Shown piece by piece: positions 9,422-18,295 of a DNA stretch of 58,261 nt (positions are counted from its first letter, which is position 1; each line of letters starts with the position of its first letter). This DNA is from CAYJPA01 sp964371945 (GTDB lineage: Bacteria; Chloroflexota; Chloroflexia; Thermomicrobiales; UBA6265). A program made the translations under genes and the position numbers. The stretch lies in assembly GCA_964371945.1 (NCBI GenBank), contig CAYJPA010000029.1, positions 1-58,261 of the forward strand, given 5' to 3'. The notes beneath the pieces are model-generated. The model saw only the letters and a list, made by a program, of their open reading frames with translations, had not been told where the DNA came from and ran no database searches.

Positions 9422-11812
9422 TCACTCGCCGGCATAAGCCGCGAGATGCTCGCCTGTAAGTGTCGACCGCGCCGCCACAAGATCGGCCGGCGTGCCTTCG
9501 AACACGATCCGCCCGCCGTCATGCCCCGCCCCCGGCCCGAGATCGATGATCCAGTCGCCGTGCGCCATGACCGCCTGGTGATGCTCGATCACGATGACCG
9601 ACTTGCCGGAGTCGACCAGCCGGTCCAGCAACCCGAGTAGCTGCGCAACATCGGCGAGATGCAGACCGGTGGTCGGCTCGTCGAGCACGTAGATGCCGCC
9701 CTTGTCTGCCATGTGCGTGGCCAGCTTGAGCCGCTGCCGCTCGCCGCCAGAGAGCGTGGTGAGCGGCTGGCCGAGGCTGATGTAGCCGAGCCCAACATCC
9801 GACATCCGCACCAAGATCGCACCGGCCGCCGGTGTCTTTGCCGGACCGGATCCGAAGAACTCGGTCGCCTCGCACACCGGCATCGCGAGCACCTCGCTGA
9901 TGTTCTTGTCGCCGAGCAAGTAGGTGAGCACCTCCGCCTGATACCGCTTGCCCTCGCACTCCTCGCACACCGTCTCGACCCCGGCCATCATCCCAAGATC
10001 GGCGTAGATCACACCGGAGCCGTTGCAGTTGGGGCAGGCGCCCTCTGAATTGGCGCTGAAGAGCGCCGCCTTCACGCCGTTGGCCTTAGCGAACGCGGTA
10101 CGAATCGGATCAAGCAGTCCGGTATACGTCGCCGGATTGCTTCGCCGCGAGCCGCGGATTGGCGCCTGGTCGATCGCCACCACCCCGTCGCGGCCCGACA
10201 CCGACCCGTGGATGAGCGAGCTCTTGCCCGATCCGGCCACGCCGGTCACCACCACCAGCACGCCGAGCGGGATGTCGACATCGACATTCTTCAGATTGTG
10301 GGTCTTCGCCCCGCGCACCTCCAGCACAGCCGAGGGGGTCCGCACCGACGGCTTCAGCGCTGCCTGGTCATCGAAATGCCGCCCGGTCACCGTGTCGCTG
10401 GCGCGCAGCCCGTCGACTGTGCCCTCGAACACGATCCGGCCGCCCGCGGTTCCGGCGCCAGGGCCGAGATCCACGATGTGGTCCGCGATCGCGATCGTCT
10501 CCGGCTCATGCTCGACCACGAGCACCGTGTTGCCCTTGTCGCGCAATCGCAACAACAGATCGTTCATCCGTTGAACGTCGTGCGGATGCAGGCCGGCGGT
10601 GGGCTCGTCGAACACGTAGGTGACGTCGGTGAGCGACGAGCCGAGGTGCCGGATCATCTTGATCCGCTGCGCCTCGCCGCCCGAGAGCGACCCCGACGGC
10701 CGGTCGAGCGAGAGGTAGCCCAAACCGATCTCGACGAACGAATCGAGCGTCCGCTGCAGCGTCGTCAGCAGCGGCGCGACGGACGGCTCGTCGAGACCCC
10801 TGATCCAATCGGACAGATCGCTGATCTGCATCGCGCATGCGTCGGCGATGTTGATACCCTCGATCTTCGACGACCGCGCTCCCTCGCTCAGGCGGGTTCC
10901 GCCGCAATCGGGGCAGGTCGCGAACACGACCGCGCGCTCAACGAACCTCTGGATGTGGGGTTGCAAGGAATCGATATCCCTGGATAGGAACGACTTCTGG
11001 ATTTTCGGAATCAACCCTTCGTACGTGAGGTTGACACCGTTGACCTTGACTTTGGTCGGTTCCTTGTACAGAAAGTCGTAGAGCTCCTTCTTGCTGAAGT
11101 CACGGATCGGCTTATTGGCGTCGATGAAGCCCGATTCGATGAAAATCTGCACGGTCCAGAAGCTGTCCACGCTATAGCCGGGAATGGTGATCGCCCCCTC
11201 GGCGATCGACTTCGAATCGTCGTACAGCTCCGTGAGATCGATATCGGAGACCGCGCCCCGGCCCTCGCAGCGTGGACACATCCCGCCGAGACGGTTGAAG
11301 GTCGCCTTCTCGGTCGTTGTCTTGCCCGCTCCGCGTTCGACCGTGATCGCGCCGCTCGCGCGAACCGTTGGCACATTGAAGGAGAACGCGCTGGGCGAGC
11401 CGATGTGCGGCCGTCCAATCCGGCTGAAGAGGATGCGCAGCATCGCGGTGGCATCGGTCGCGGTGCCGGCAGTCGACCGGGGATCGGCGCCCAACCGCTG
11501 CTGGTCGACGATGATCGCGGTCGTCAGACCATCGAGCACATCGACCTCGGGCCGTGCTAGCGCCGGCATGAAACCCTGCACGAAGGCGCTATAGGTCTCG
11601 TTGATCATCCGCTGCGATTCCGCGGCGATCGTGCCGAACACCAGCGAGCTCTTGCCCGAACCGGACACGCCGGTGAACACTGTCAGCCGCCGCTTCGGAA
11701 TCTCGATGCTGACATCTTTGAGATTGTTCACCCGCGCTCCGTGCACGCGGATCAAATCATGACTATCCGCAACGTGCACCGCCGCCGCCCCCGTCTTCGT
11801 GGCAACACTCAT
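9422..11812 (-). CDS. UvrA-like ABC ATPase (UvrA2/drug-resistance type)
   Basis: A 796-residue double ABC protein of the UvrA family. It has two Walker A motifs (GVSGSGKSS at residues 48-56; GVAGSGKSS), two signature motifs (LSGGEAQRIK, LSGGERQRLK), two Walker B regions (DEPTAGLHP, DEPTTGLHL) and zinc modules (CPRCEGRG; CPNCNGSG ... CEECEGK). It is about 150 residues shorter than UvrA because the UvrB-binding region and first zinc module are missing. Such UvrA2 proteins are linked to tolerance of DNA-binding compounds rather than standard excision repair. It is a single gene; no biosynthetic cluster is near. Confidence 0.9.
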   Translation of the reverse strand: MSVATKTGAAAVHVADSHDLIRVHGARVNNLKDVSIEIPKRRLTVFTGVSGSGKSSLVFGTIAAESQRMINETYSAFVQGFMPALARPEVDVLDGLTTAIIVDQQRLGADPRSTAGTATDATAMLRILFSRIGRPHIGSPSAFSFNVPTVRASGAITVERGAGKTTTEKATFNRLGGMCPRCEGRGAVSDIDLTELYDDSKSIAEGAITIPGYSVDSFWTVQIFIESGFIDANKPIRDFSKKELYDFLYKEPTKVKVNGVNLTYEGLIPKIQKSFLSRDIDSLQPHIQRFVERAVVFATCPDCGGTRLSEGARSSKIEGINIADACAMQISDLSDWIRGLDEPSVAPLLTTLQRTLDSFVEIGLGYLSLDRPSGSLSGGEAQRIKMIRHLGSSLTDVTYVFDEPTAGLHPHDVQRMNDLLLRLRDKGNTVLVVEHEPETIAIADHIVDLGPGAGTAGGRIVFEGTVDGLRASDTVTGRHFDDQAALKPSVRTPSAVLEVRGAKTHNLKNVDVDIPLGVLVVVTGVAGSGKSSLIHGSVSGRDGVVAIDQAPIRGSRRSNPATYTGLLDPIRTAFAKANGVKAALFSANSEGACPNCNGSGVIYADLGMMAGVETVCEECEGKRYQAEVLTYLLGDKNISEVLAMPVCEATEFFGSGPAKTPAAGAILVRMSDVGLGYISLGQPLTTLSGGERQRLKLATHMADKGGIYVLDEPTTGLHLADVAQLLGLLDRLVDSGKSVIVIEHHQAVMAHGDWIIDLGPGAGHDGGRIVFEGTPADLVAARSTLTGEHLAAYAGE

Positions 11813-11990
11813 CGTCTTTCTATCTCCCAGACAGAACCGCTATCACGCTGTTCGCTGCCTTCACCGGAACCGATGAATCCTGAATTATTCACCAGCGGTC
11901 GACAAGCGATCCGTTTGCCTCGTGTAGGGGAGCTTTGTGAAGCGCCCAATTGGTCTCAACCCCAAACCAGCACAGGCGAGGTGTGAACGG

Positions 11991-12045
11991 TCGTAGACGT
12001 GGGACCTGTGCCCACGTGTCGATCCGCAGATCGACGAGCTGCCCG
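11991..12045. repeat. Dispersed double-hairpin repeat, copy 2
   Basis: Same layout as 143-197: arms ACGTGGG (11997-12003) and CCCACGT (12011-12017) around the identical loop ACCTGTG, then GTCGATC (12018-12024) and GATCGAC (12029-12035). Arms differ from copy 1 but remain complementary. It occupies the 300-bp gap 11813-12116, in which I see no gene. Confidence 0.8.
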
Positions 12046-12116
12046 ACGGCAACCGAGTCCGAATTGGACGCCTAAGGTACGGTGCCCTGAAGCTACGAAC
12101 CGTCGCACCACCCGTG

Positions 12117-12512
12117 TTACCCCTGCCACGTCAACTGCGTCACCTGAATCAAATTGCCGCATCCATCCTTCACCTGGGCGATCGTCGACCCCGTCACCGC
12201 GGTTGGCGGCATCGCGAGCTCCGCGCTCAAAGCCGTCATCCGCTCGTAATCGGCCTGCACATCGTCCGTAAAAAACATCGCCGCCGGCTGGTTCTGCTCG
12301 AACATCGCCTGCTGATAAGCCTTCGCCGCGGGATTGTCGTTGAGCGCTAGCTGCAGCTCCACGCCATCGGGCTCCTCCGCCGCTGTCACCGTTAGCCACC
12401 GGAATGGACCATTGCTGAAATCGTTCTTCTTCACGAACCCCAGCACCTCGGTGTAGAAGCGCAGGGCCTTCTCCTGATCGTCCACAAAAATGCTTGTAAG
12501 CTTGATCTTCAT
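12117..12512 (-). CDS. VOC-fold (glyoxalase/bleomycin-resistance-like) protein
   Basis: A 131-residue VOC protein with the usual opening (KIKLTSIFVDDQEKALRFYT) and closing strand (KDGCGNLIQVTQL). The fold binds a metal and small molecule; the substrate is unknown. The ATG has GGAG about nine bases upstream. It is divergent from the ECF sigma gene across a 91-bp interval, so the two may be functionally linked; ECF sigma factors of this kind often sit beside small oxidoreductase-type genes. Confidence 0.85.
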   Translation of the reverse strand: MKIKLTSIFVDDQEKALRFYTEVLGFVKKNDFSNGPFRWLTVTAAEEPDGVELQLALNDNPAAKAYQQAMFEQNQPAAMFFTDDVQADYERMTALSAELAMPPTAVTGSTIAQVKDGCGNLIQVTQLTWQG

Positions 12513-12540
12513 GGTTGATCTCCGTTCTGAAACACAAGTC

Positions 12541-12567
12541 TGTCACACAAGCCTCGTCCGGCTCGTC
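12541..12567 (+). promoter_or_regulatory. ECF41-type autoregulatory promoter
   Basis: TGTCACA (12541-12547), exactly 16 bases, then CGTC (12564-12567). This is the bipartite motif known for promoters recognised by ECF41 sigma factors. It points at the ECF sigma gene 37 bases downstream, so autoregulation is likely. Confidence 0.7.
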
Positions 12568-12603
12568 AACCCTATGACGAAACCGATGGGAGGAATGTGA
12601 CCG

Positions 12604-13479
12604 ATGGACCGTGAATTGCTGGCCGAACGCTTCGAAGCCGACCGCTCCCGACTGCAGGCGGTGGCATACCGGCTGCTTGGATCAGCCAGCGAGGCCGACG
12701 ACGCGGTCCAGGAAGCCTGGTTGCGACTGAACCGTTCAGACGCCAGCGAGGTCGAGAACCTCAGCGGCTGGCTGACCACGGTCGTCTCGCGAGTCTGCCT
12801 GGACGTGCTGCGCTCACGCAAGTCACGGCGCGAGGAGCCGCTGGAGCTCGACGCCGAGCTCACCCACGACGCTGCCGATCCGGAGCACGAGGCGATGCTG
12901 GCCGAATCAGTGGGCATGGCTATGCTCGCGGTGCTCCAACGCCTCTCCCCGGCCGAGCGCGTCGCGTTCGTCCTACACGATGTCTTCGGCGTCTCGTTCG
13001 AGGAGATCGCAACGATCGTCGACCGCTCGCCCGACGCCGCTCGCCAACTCGCCAGCCGCGGACGGCGGCGCGTCCAAGGTGCGTCGGAGGATGCCCCCAC
13101 GGAGGACGTGGCGCGACACCAGGAGATCGTGGAGGCATTCTTCAAAGCCTCGCGGTCTGGGGATTTTCAAGCGCTCCTCGCGGTGCTCGATCCAGACGTC
13201 GCGCTCCGCCTCGACGACACAGCGCTGAAGATGGGCGTGCGCAGCGGCTTCCTGACCGGCGAGCTCCATGGCGCGGAAGCCGTCGCCAATCAGTTCAACG
13301 GCGCCGCCCAGGCCGCCCAACTTGCCCTGATCGACGGCGTTCCTGGCGCGGTCTGGGCCACCAAGGGCACACCGCGCGTCACCTTCAATTTCACCATCCA
13401 CAACGGCAAAATCGTCGAAATCAAGCTCGCCGCCGACCCCGACCGCCTCAACGACTCAAACATTGAAATCCTTCTGTAA
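12604..13479 (+). CDS. ECF sigma factor with fused SnoaL-like domain (SigJ/ECF41-like)
   Basis: A 291-residue sigma factor. Region 2 (residues 1-75, AYRLLGSASEADDAVQEAWL), region 4 (about 110-160, LSPAERVAFVLHDVFGVSFE ... AARQLASRGRRR), then an NTF2/SnoaL-like extension (175-291). In ECF41 proteins this extension replaces an anti-sigma factor. The WLPEP motif is missing and the DGGGK motif is replaced by a DDTALK-like stretch, so it belongs to a related subgroup. A GGAGGAATG purine run precedes the ATG. The promoter 37 bases upstream matches the ECF41 consensus. Confidence 0.93.
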   Translation: MDRELLAERFEADRSRLQAVAYRLLGSASEADDAVQEAWLRLNRSDASEVENLSGWLTTVVSRVCLDVLRSRKSRREEPLELDAELTHDAADPEHEAMLAESVGMAMLAVLQRLSPAERVAFVLHDVFGVSFEEIATIVDRSPDAARQLASRGRRRVQGASEDAPTEDVARHQEIVEAFFKASRSGDFQALLAVLDPDVALRLDDTALKMGVRSGFLTGELHGAEAVANQFNGAAQAAQLALIDGVPGAVWATKGTPRVTFNFTIHNGKIVEIKLAADPDRLNDSNIEILL

Positions 13480-13490
13480 CGCGGCACTCC

Positions 13491-13540
13491 GTCGTGGGCA
13501 AGGGGCCCCGTGCCCGCAGGTCGACGAACTGCAGTTCGGG
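13491..13540. repeat. Dispersed hairpin repeat at left island edge
   Basis: GGGCA (13496-13500) pairs with TGCCC (13511-13515) around the palindrome GGGGCCCC, followed by the perfect 14-bp palindrome CGAACTGCAGTTCG (13525-13538). GTGCCCGC and GTCGACGA are shared with the copies at 143 and 11991. It starts 12 bases after the sigma-factor stop. Confidence 0.7.
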
Positions 13541-13549
13541 GTGGCGATG

Positions 13550-13580
13550 TCACACAGAATCACAATTAATCACACTTTTG
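13550..13580 (+). repeat. Left arm of 31-bp inverted repeat
   Basis: Contains three TCACA units spaced about 10 bp apart. It matches the reverse complement of 14966-14996 at 27 of 31 positions by eye. Together with the hairpin repeats just outside each arm it bounds the interval 13490-15055. Confidence 0.8.
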
Positions 13581-13797
13581 CGGTTTTGCGACGGTTTCGG
13601 ACTGCTTCTTGGGTGATCGCTGGGTGTTGTGCTATCAACATATTCGCGTTAGAACGCAGCAGATCAGATTGGATAATATTCATCTGCGCGAAGAGCTGGG
13701 ACTCCGGGAGAGAGTAGAGGTGCTTCACGTAATGACATTGGGTAACGGCCCTGACTTCAGCTGCTCCCCACGTTTTGGTTTGTAGACTGGTAGACAA
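13570..13797 (-). other. Unrecognised 75-codon open frame in the island
   Basis: An open frame with a TTG start directly after the restored RelE stop. The C-terminal half (MNIIQSDLLRSNANMLIAQH) looks protein-like and the base composition is more AT-rich than the surroundings. It overlaps the left inverted-repeat arm. No family recognised; it may be a gene fragment. Confidence 0.25.
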
Positions 13798-14058
13798 CTA
13801 TTCATAAACATGGGCGGCGATGAGCGATCTTGATCACCTGGACGACCAGTTCACCATCCTGAAGCATACAGATAATGCGATAGGCACCGACACGGTAGCG
13901 CCACAATCCCGCCAGATCGGCCCTCAGGCCACTGCCTCTTCCCTGGGGTCGGGTAGGCCGCCGCGCTCTTCGAGGAAGTCGAAGAAGCGTCGTTGCCAGG
14001 CTCGTTCGATCTTGCGGAGGTCTTTGAGCGCCGAAGGGTCAAACTCAACTCGCCAGGC
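13798..14058 (-). pseudogene. RelE-family toxin, two frameshifts
   Basis: Reading from 14058, one frame gives AWRVEFDPSALKDLRKIERA then WQRRFFDFLEE, typical of a RelE start, and ends early in a TGA after PREEAVA. A neighbouring frame continues with LAGLWRYRVGAYRIIC and VVQVIKIAHRR, the RelE core and catalytic end. Adding one C near 13932 joins the two; removing one C near 13812 gives the standard ending HRRHVYE and stop at 13798. The start codon is also unclear. As written the gene cannot make a toxin, although its antitoxin is intact. Confidence 0.8.
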
Positions 14059-14272
14059 CCAGACAGCGTTTGACCTCCGCGATCGGAATCGATGCATTTT
14101 CTTGGGCGATGATTGCCTTGGCGTCCTTAATCTCTTTCTGGTCTTCGAGCCACTCCAGCAGCGCCTCGCGAGCGAGGCTGCGCTTATCCCGGCCGGTCGA
14201 TTGGGCGATCGCCGTCAATTCATCGTCGATGTCGCTGTCAATGACCAGAGTGATTTCGCGAGTCTCTGCCAT
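14045..14272 (-). CDS. RelB/ribbon-helix-helix-type antitoxin
   Basis: A 75-residue protein: an N-terminal ribbon and two helices (EITLVIDSDIDDELTAIA, then RDKRSLAREALLEWLEDQ) typical of RHH antitoxins that bind their own promoter, then a short tail that would wrap a RelE toxin. The start at 14272 fits the family; the frame extends to 14317. Its end overlaps the start of the broken relE, the usual antitoxin-toxin order. With the toxin dead it could survive as an orphan regulator or as protection against related toxins. Confidence 0.8.
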   Translation of the reverse strand: MAETREITLVIDSDIDDELTAIAQSTGRDKRSLAREALLEWLEDQKEIKDAKAIIAQENASIPIAEVKRCLGLAS

Positions 14273-14614
14273 GCTTGTGCCGTCCTTTTGAATCTGATCT
14301 TGTGTCAATAGTAGCATCGCGTCGCCTCGTGTTCACCGGGCCCGTCAGGCTTTCTTATGAACTTGGCAAAAGGTCGTGCCAAAAGATGGCGTGCCTGGTG
14401 TTTCGATCAGTTGCTCAGTTTCCCGATTGTTTTGCGGATGGCGACAGGGGACGAGATCAGTGGCCGGACGAAGTGAAGTGTTGGATACGGCGTGGGCGAA
14501 ACTCTTCAGTCGTCTTCGAATTCACCAGTGATCGGTGGACTCTACGGTCAAGCCGGCTTCATCCTCGCGAAGGACTTTGGCAGCGCTCTCTCCAAAAAAT
14601 CGGTCAGACGCACC

Positions 14615-14755
14615 CTAGGCGAACAGTACATCCCGTTTCTTGCCGGCGATTTCGCTCTCGATCAACCGAGCGATCTCGGCCTGAGCGTCGGGACACACGT
14701 GTTCCACTTGGTCCACCGCTCGCTTTTGGCCTCGTTTATCTTTTCTGCCCGCCAT
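14615..14755 (-). CDS. Small hypothetical protein
   Basis: A 46-residue basic-then-acidic frame beginning MAGRKDKRGQKRAVDQVEHV and ending KKRDVLFA. A +1 frame directly after the stop continues with RVRLTDFLERALPKSFARMKPA, so this too may be a frameshifted longer gene. There is no clear ribosome site and no recognised family. It lies inside the inverted-repeat-bounded island, upstream of the antitoxin on the same strand. Confidence 0.3.
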   Translation of the reverse strand: MAGRKDKRGQKRAVDQVEHVCPDAQAEIARLIESEIAGKKRDVLFA

Positions 14756-14908
14756 GTTGCATATGTTCGCTCAAATCCGCGGTCCATGTTGACTTCCGGA
14801 AGTGGCGCGACAGCCGGCAGCGTTCTCAGTCCTGGAGGGACTTCAGGGAATGAGCACGGGAATTCATTCCCGTGGCGCGTCTTTTACGTTCACTCTCAAT
14901 CGTCCAAC

Positions 14909-14996
14909 CTGTGACATTTTGTGACATTTTGTGCGTTTGACCGCACTGGTGCGCCGTCCACATCTCCAAAGTGTGATTAAGTGTGACTTTGTGTGA
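14909..14996 (+). repeat. 10-bp tandem repeats and right arm of inverted repeat
   Basis: 14911-14930 is two exact copies of GTGACATTTT; 14966-14996 carries three GTGTGA units at 10-bp spacing and is the inverted partner of 13550-13580. The 10-bp period matches one DNA helical turn, so all units face the same side. Confidence 0.75.
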
Positions 14997-15028
14997 GCTT
15001 AGCCGCGCTCTAATTGAAGTACCTGGCC

Positions 15029-15054
15029 GCCGTCTGATGACGGTCGCCCCTACG
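15029..15054 (-). repeat. GTAGGGGC-type hairpin repeat, inverted, at helicase stop
   Basis: On the minus strand it reads CGTAGGGGCGACCGTC, with arms CCGTC (15030-15034) and GACGG (15039-15043). The TAG in its conserved CGTAGGGGC is the stop codon of the helicase gene. Confidence 0.7.
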
Positions 15055-18000
15055 AACTCGGCTTCACTTTCGTTGTCCTGCGCCTCTGCTTCAGAGGAGC
15101 AGCGACGCTCACTTCCGGGTTGGCGATCACCTCGATCTCACCCGATTTCGGTTTCCGCGTTCGCTTCCGGGGCGCAACCGGTTCGACCTCGATCGGCGCG
15201 TCCGGCATCTCGAACACCGTCGCTTCGGCGCTGTCGAGAATGATCGGCGCGAACCCGAGCGTCAACGACTGCTCGACGATACCGCGCCGGAGCATCCGCT
15301 CGGCTTCATGCAGCGAGCTCCGCAACGGGTGTTCCGGTAAAACGTCAAGGAGCATTTCCCGCACCTGACGCATCAGATCGATCGTCTTATTGAAGGTGAG
15401 CACCAGATCACCCTCGGAGAGCTCGATCACCTCCCCGATCTCGACCATCGTGCTGCCCTGACACCAGGCTCTTGCCGCGCCATAAAAATTCGTGTTGTGG
15501 CCCTCGGAAATGAAGAGGTTGTTGTCGCGCTCCTGGCTCAGCACCGCGTGCTCGAGATCTTCCAGTCGCCGTTTCAGCAGAACCAGGTGATCCGGCAGGG
15601 TGTAGTGATTGGTGTAGCGGAAATCGCGGTCGAAACTGAACCAGGAGAAGATCTCGGCCAAATCCTCGGGCTCCATCCGGTCGAGTAGGCCGCGGTCGAT
15701 CAGCTCGCAAATGATCAAGCCATCGTTATCGAACATCCCGGCCAGCATGTCGGCTTTCGGCGTTGCGAACCCACGCCGGAAGTAGCCAAAATGGTGGAGC
15801 ACTTCCCGAATACCCCAAATCACGCCCCGAATCCGCTCCTCTTCGGCGTCCGATTCGCGGGTCAGAATCTCCTCGAGCGCGCGCCGTTCCTTGTCGAGCC
15901 GCTCGATCCGCGCCAGGTAATCTTTGTGCTCATTGCGGCGCGGGCAGTTGTGACACGGATGCGTATGTCGTGATTCCTGAAGATCGAGCACCTGGATCTG
16001 CGCTTCGGCGTAATCGGACTGGAGCCCACTGAGCTCGCCCGATAGTCGCTCCTTCTCGCGTTCCAGGTGCTCCGAGAGCAGGAATCCGAGATCGGGCAAT
16101 TCGAGCCGTTCGATCCTGTGATGCACCTTCTCGACTTCCCCGGCTGGGACGATCGTGGTGACATCGTCGAGCGCGTCCGCCGGATCGATCAGCTCGTCGG
16201 GGATGCGCACTGTTTTGCCGTCTGACAGGTAATCGATATGGCGATACTCGTTGACCAGCTTGATTGAATTGCCGAACAGGAAGAGTCCAACTCCCCCGCC
16301 CTTGCCCCGTCCGAGATAGACGCCCCAGCCGTGCTCGAAGTGATGCGCGACCAAACCGGGTTGGGCGAAGCGGAACGCGCGGCGGAGCGCCTGCCGGCCC
16401 GGTTCCGGCCAGGGCGGCGCGATCGCTTCGCGTTCGAGATCGATCAGCTCCTGCTTGATCCGCCGTTCCCGGTGCTGGGCGGTCGAGAGCGTGCCGTTGA
16501 GCCGCCGGTAATCGTCGAGCAGCTCGTCGCCGGCGTCGAGACCGATCAGACAGCCGGTCGGAATCCCGGCGATATCGCCGCCGATCTCGATGATGTCGTC
16601 CTCGAGCTGGCGGATGCGCTGGCTGGTTTGGAACTGCGCCAGGCTCTGCAAGAGCATGTTGCGGACGCGATCGCCGCGAGGCGGATCCCACAGGTGCAGC
16701 ACCGTGTTGTAGCGCACCGCGAACGCGGAGCGGACCGGCTCCAACGGACCGGTCGCGATCTCGAGCATGTCGCTGAACGCGATCCAGGGCGAATAGGGCA
16801 CGACCACGTGGCCGAATGCGTCCATGCCGCGTCGCCCGGCCCGGCCCGCCATTTGCTGAAACTCATTCGGGATCAAAACGCGCCGCCTACGGCCATCCCA
16901 CTTGCTCATGCGCCCGATCACGACCGTCCGCGCGGGCATATTGACGCCGAGCGCAAGCGTATCGGTGGCGAAGACGACCTGGAGCAATCCGCGTCCGAAG
17001 AGCACTTCGACCAGCTGTTTCAGCACGGGTAAGAGACCGGCATGATGGAATGCGATGCCTTTTCGCGCGAGCATGCCGATCAGTTTCACTTGATCGAGCT
17101 CGCGGTCTTCCGGCCGCAGCGCGTTCAGGTAGGTGTCGATCACATTCTCGATCTGCGCGAGCTGCCGCGGCGTCACAAGGTGCGGACGCATCACCGCCAG
17201 CCGTTCGGCAAAGGCCTGGCAATCGTTCCGGCTGAAGAGGAAATAAATCGCGGGCAACAGGTTCTTCGAGGCCAGCGCGTCGATGATCTCCCGCGGTTGC
17301 GGTTCGTTCATGCTCGGATCATTGCGCTCCGAGTGCCTGCGGCCACCGTTCTGACGCTTGAGCTCGCCGCCGCTGTGCGGGAAGTCGCGAACGGTTGCGC
17401 CCTCGTGATCGACCACTTGATGGAGCTTGCCATCAATGAAGTAGTAGAGCGAGAGCGGAACCGCGCGTTCGAGGTGGGTGATCAACCGGATCGGACGGTG
17501 CGTGCGGCTGATCCAGGCCGCAATCTCCGGCGCATTGGAGACGGTCGCCGAGAGACAAATGAGCTGCACGTGCTCCGGACAGAGAATGATCGCCTCTTCC
17601 CAGGTCGTGCCGCGCTCCGGATCGGCCAGGAAGTGGATTTCGTCGAAGATCACGCTGTCGACCGCGTCGACCTCCCATGGCGTTTGCAGGAGCATATTCC
17701 GCAGGATTTCGGTGGTCATCACGACGATGCGGGCGTCGCGATTCTCGGAGACATCGCCTGTCAGCAGCCCGACTTGATCGCCGTGAATCGCGCGCAGATC
17801 GCGGTACTTCTGGTTCGAGAGCGCTTTGATGGGGGTGGTATAGAAAACGCGCCCGGTGCGCTTGAAGGAGTCATAGATCGCGAATTCAGCGACGACAGTT
17901 TTGCCGGTGCCGGTTGGGGCGGCGACCATCACCGAATCGCCCCGGAGCAGTGTGCGGTTGGCTTCGCGCTGAAACTCGTCGAGCGGAAAGGGGTAGAGCA

Positions 18001-18295
18001 CACTGAATTGGTCGATCTCCGCTTCGATGCGGGGATCGAGGATGAGATTGCTTGCCAGCGTCAGGTGGTTCGTTGCGCCGCGATGATCACGGAGGATTGT
18101 GGCGTTCTGTGCGTCGCTCACCGCCGGGAAATCGTCACCGGTGGGTGCTGGCGCGGTCACGCGTTTGCGAGCCAACGCCGACCTCGTCTTTCTCGAATAC
18201 AGAGTCGAGTGCCGCTCTCCACTGAGCAGCACAATGCGAGTAAAGCCTAACACGTGGTGAGCCGATGGCTCACAGCCGCAAGCTGCAAGCGACAA
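15050..18295 (-). CDS. DEIH-box helicase, Ski2/Mtr4-like
   Basis: A superfamily 2 helicase of up to 1081 residues. Walker A is APTGTGKT (126-133), Walker B is DEIH (218-221), then SAT, and the second RecA domain ends with QMAGRAGRRG. A beta-rich insertion and a helical C-terminal domain with a CxxCxxR-type segment (CHNCPRR) resemble Ski2/Mtr4 and actinobacterial HelY, which unwind RNA. The first 45-80 residues are not family-like, so the true start may be the GTG at 18157 or another later codon. The stop codon comes from a dispersed repeat. It is divergent from the glycosyltransferase gene. Confidence 0.9.
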   Translation of the reverse strand: MSLAACGCEPSAHHVLGFTRIVLLSGERHSTLYSRKTRSALARKRVTAPAPTGDDFPAVSDAQNATILRDHRGATNHLTLASNLILDPRIEAEIDQFSVLYPFPLDEFQREANRTLLRGDSVMVAAPTGTGKTVVAEFAIYDSFKRTGRVFYTTPIKALSNQKYRDLRAIHGDQVGLLTGDVSENRDARIVVMTTEILRNMLLQTPWEVDAVDSVIFDEIHFLADPERGTTWEEAIILCPEHVQLICLSATVSNAPEIAAWISRTHRPIRLITHLERAVPLSLYYFIDGKLHQVVDHEGATVRDFPHSGGELKRQNGGRRHSERNDPSMNEPQPREIIDALASKNLLPAIYFLFSRNDCQAFAERLAVMRPHLVTPRQLAQIENVIDTYLNALRPEDRELDQVKLIGMLARKGIAFHHAGLLPVLKQLVEVLFGRGLLQVVFATDTLALGVNMPARTVVIGRMSKWDGRRRRVLIPNEFQQMAGRAGRRGMDAFGHVVVPYSPWIAFSDMLEIATGPLEPVRSAFAVRYNTVLHLWDPPRGDRVRNMLLQSLAQFQTSQRIRQLEDDIIEIGGDIAGIPTGCLIGLDAGDELLDDYRRLNGTLSTAQHRERRIKQELIDLEREAIAPPWPEPGRQALRRAFRFAQPGLVAHHFEHGWGVYLGRGKGGGVGLFLFGNSIKLVNEYRHIDYLSDGKTVRIPDELIDPADALDDVTTIVPAGEVEKVHHRIERLELPDLGFLLSEHLEREKERLSGELSGLQSDYAEAQIQVLDLQESRHTHPCHNCPRRNEHKDYLARIERLDKERRALEEILTRESDAEEERIRGVIWGIREVLHHFGYFRRGFATPKADMLAGMFDNDGLIICELIDRGLLDRMEPEDLAEIFSWFSFDRDFRYTNHYTLPDHLVLLKRRLEDLEHAVLSQERDNNLFISEGHNTNFYGAARAWCQGSTMVEIGEVIELSEGDLVLTFNKTIDLMRQVREMLLDVLPEHPLRSSLHEAERMLRRGIVEQSLTLGFAPIILDSAEATVFEMPDAPIEVEPVAPRKRTRKPKSGEIEVIANPEVSVAAPLKQRRRTTKVKPSS

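Noticed and set aside
14492..14914. Plus-strand open frame of 140 codons inside the island
   Set aside because: Low-complexity Ser-rich translation, runs into the 10-bp repeats, and overlaps a more protein-like minus frame.
17042..18250. Long plus-strand open frame (402 codons)
   Set aside because: Lies wholly antisense to the helicase gene, whose motifs are clear; a codon-bias shadow.
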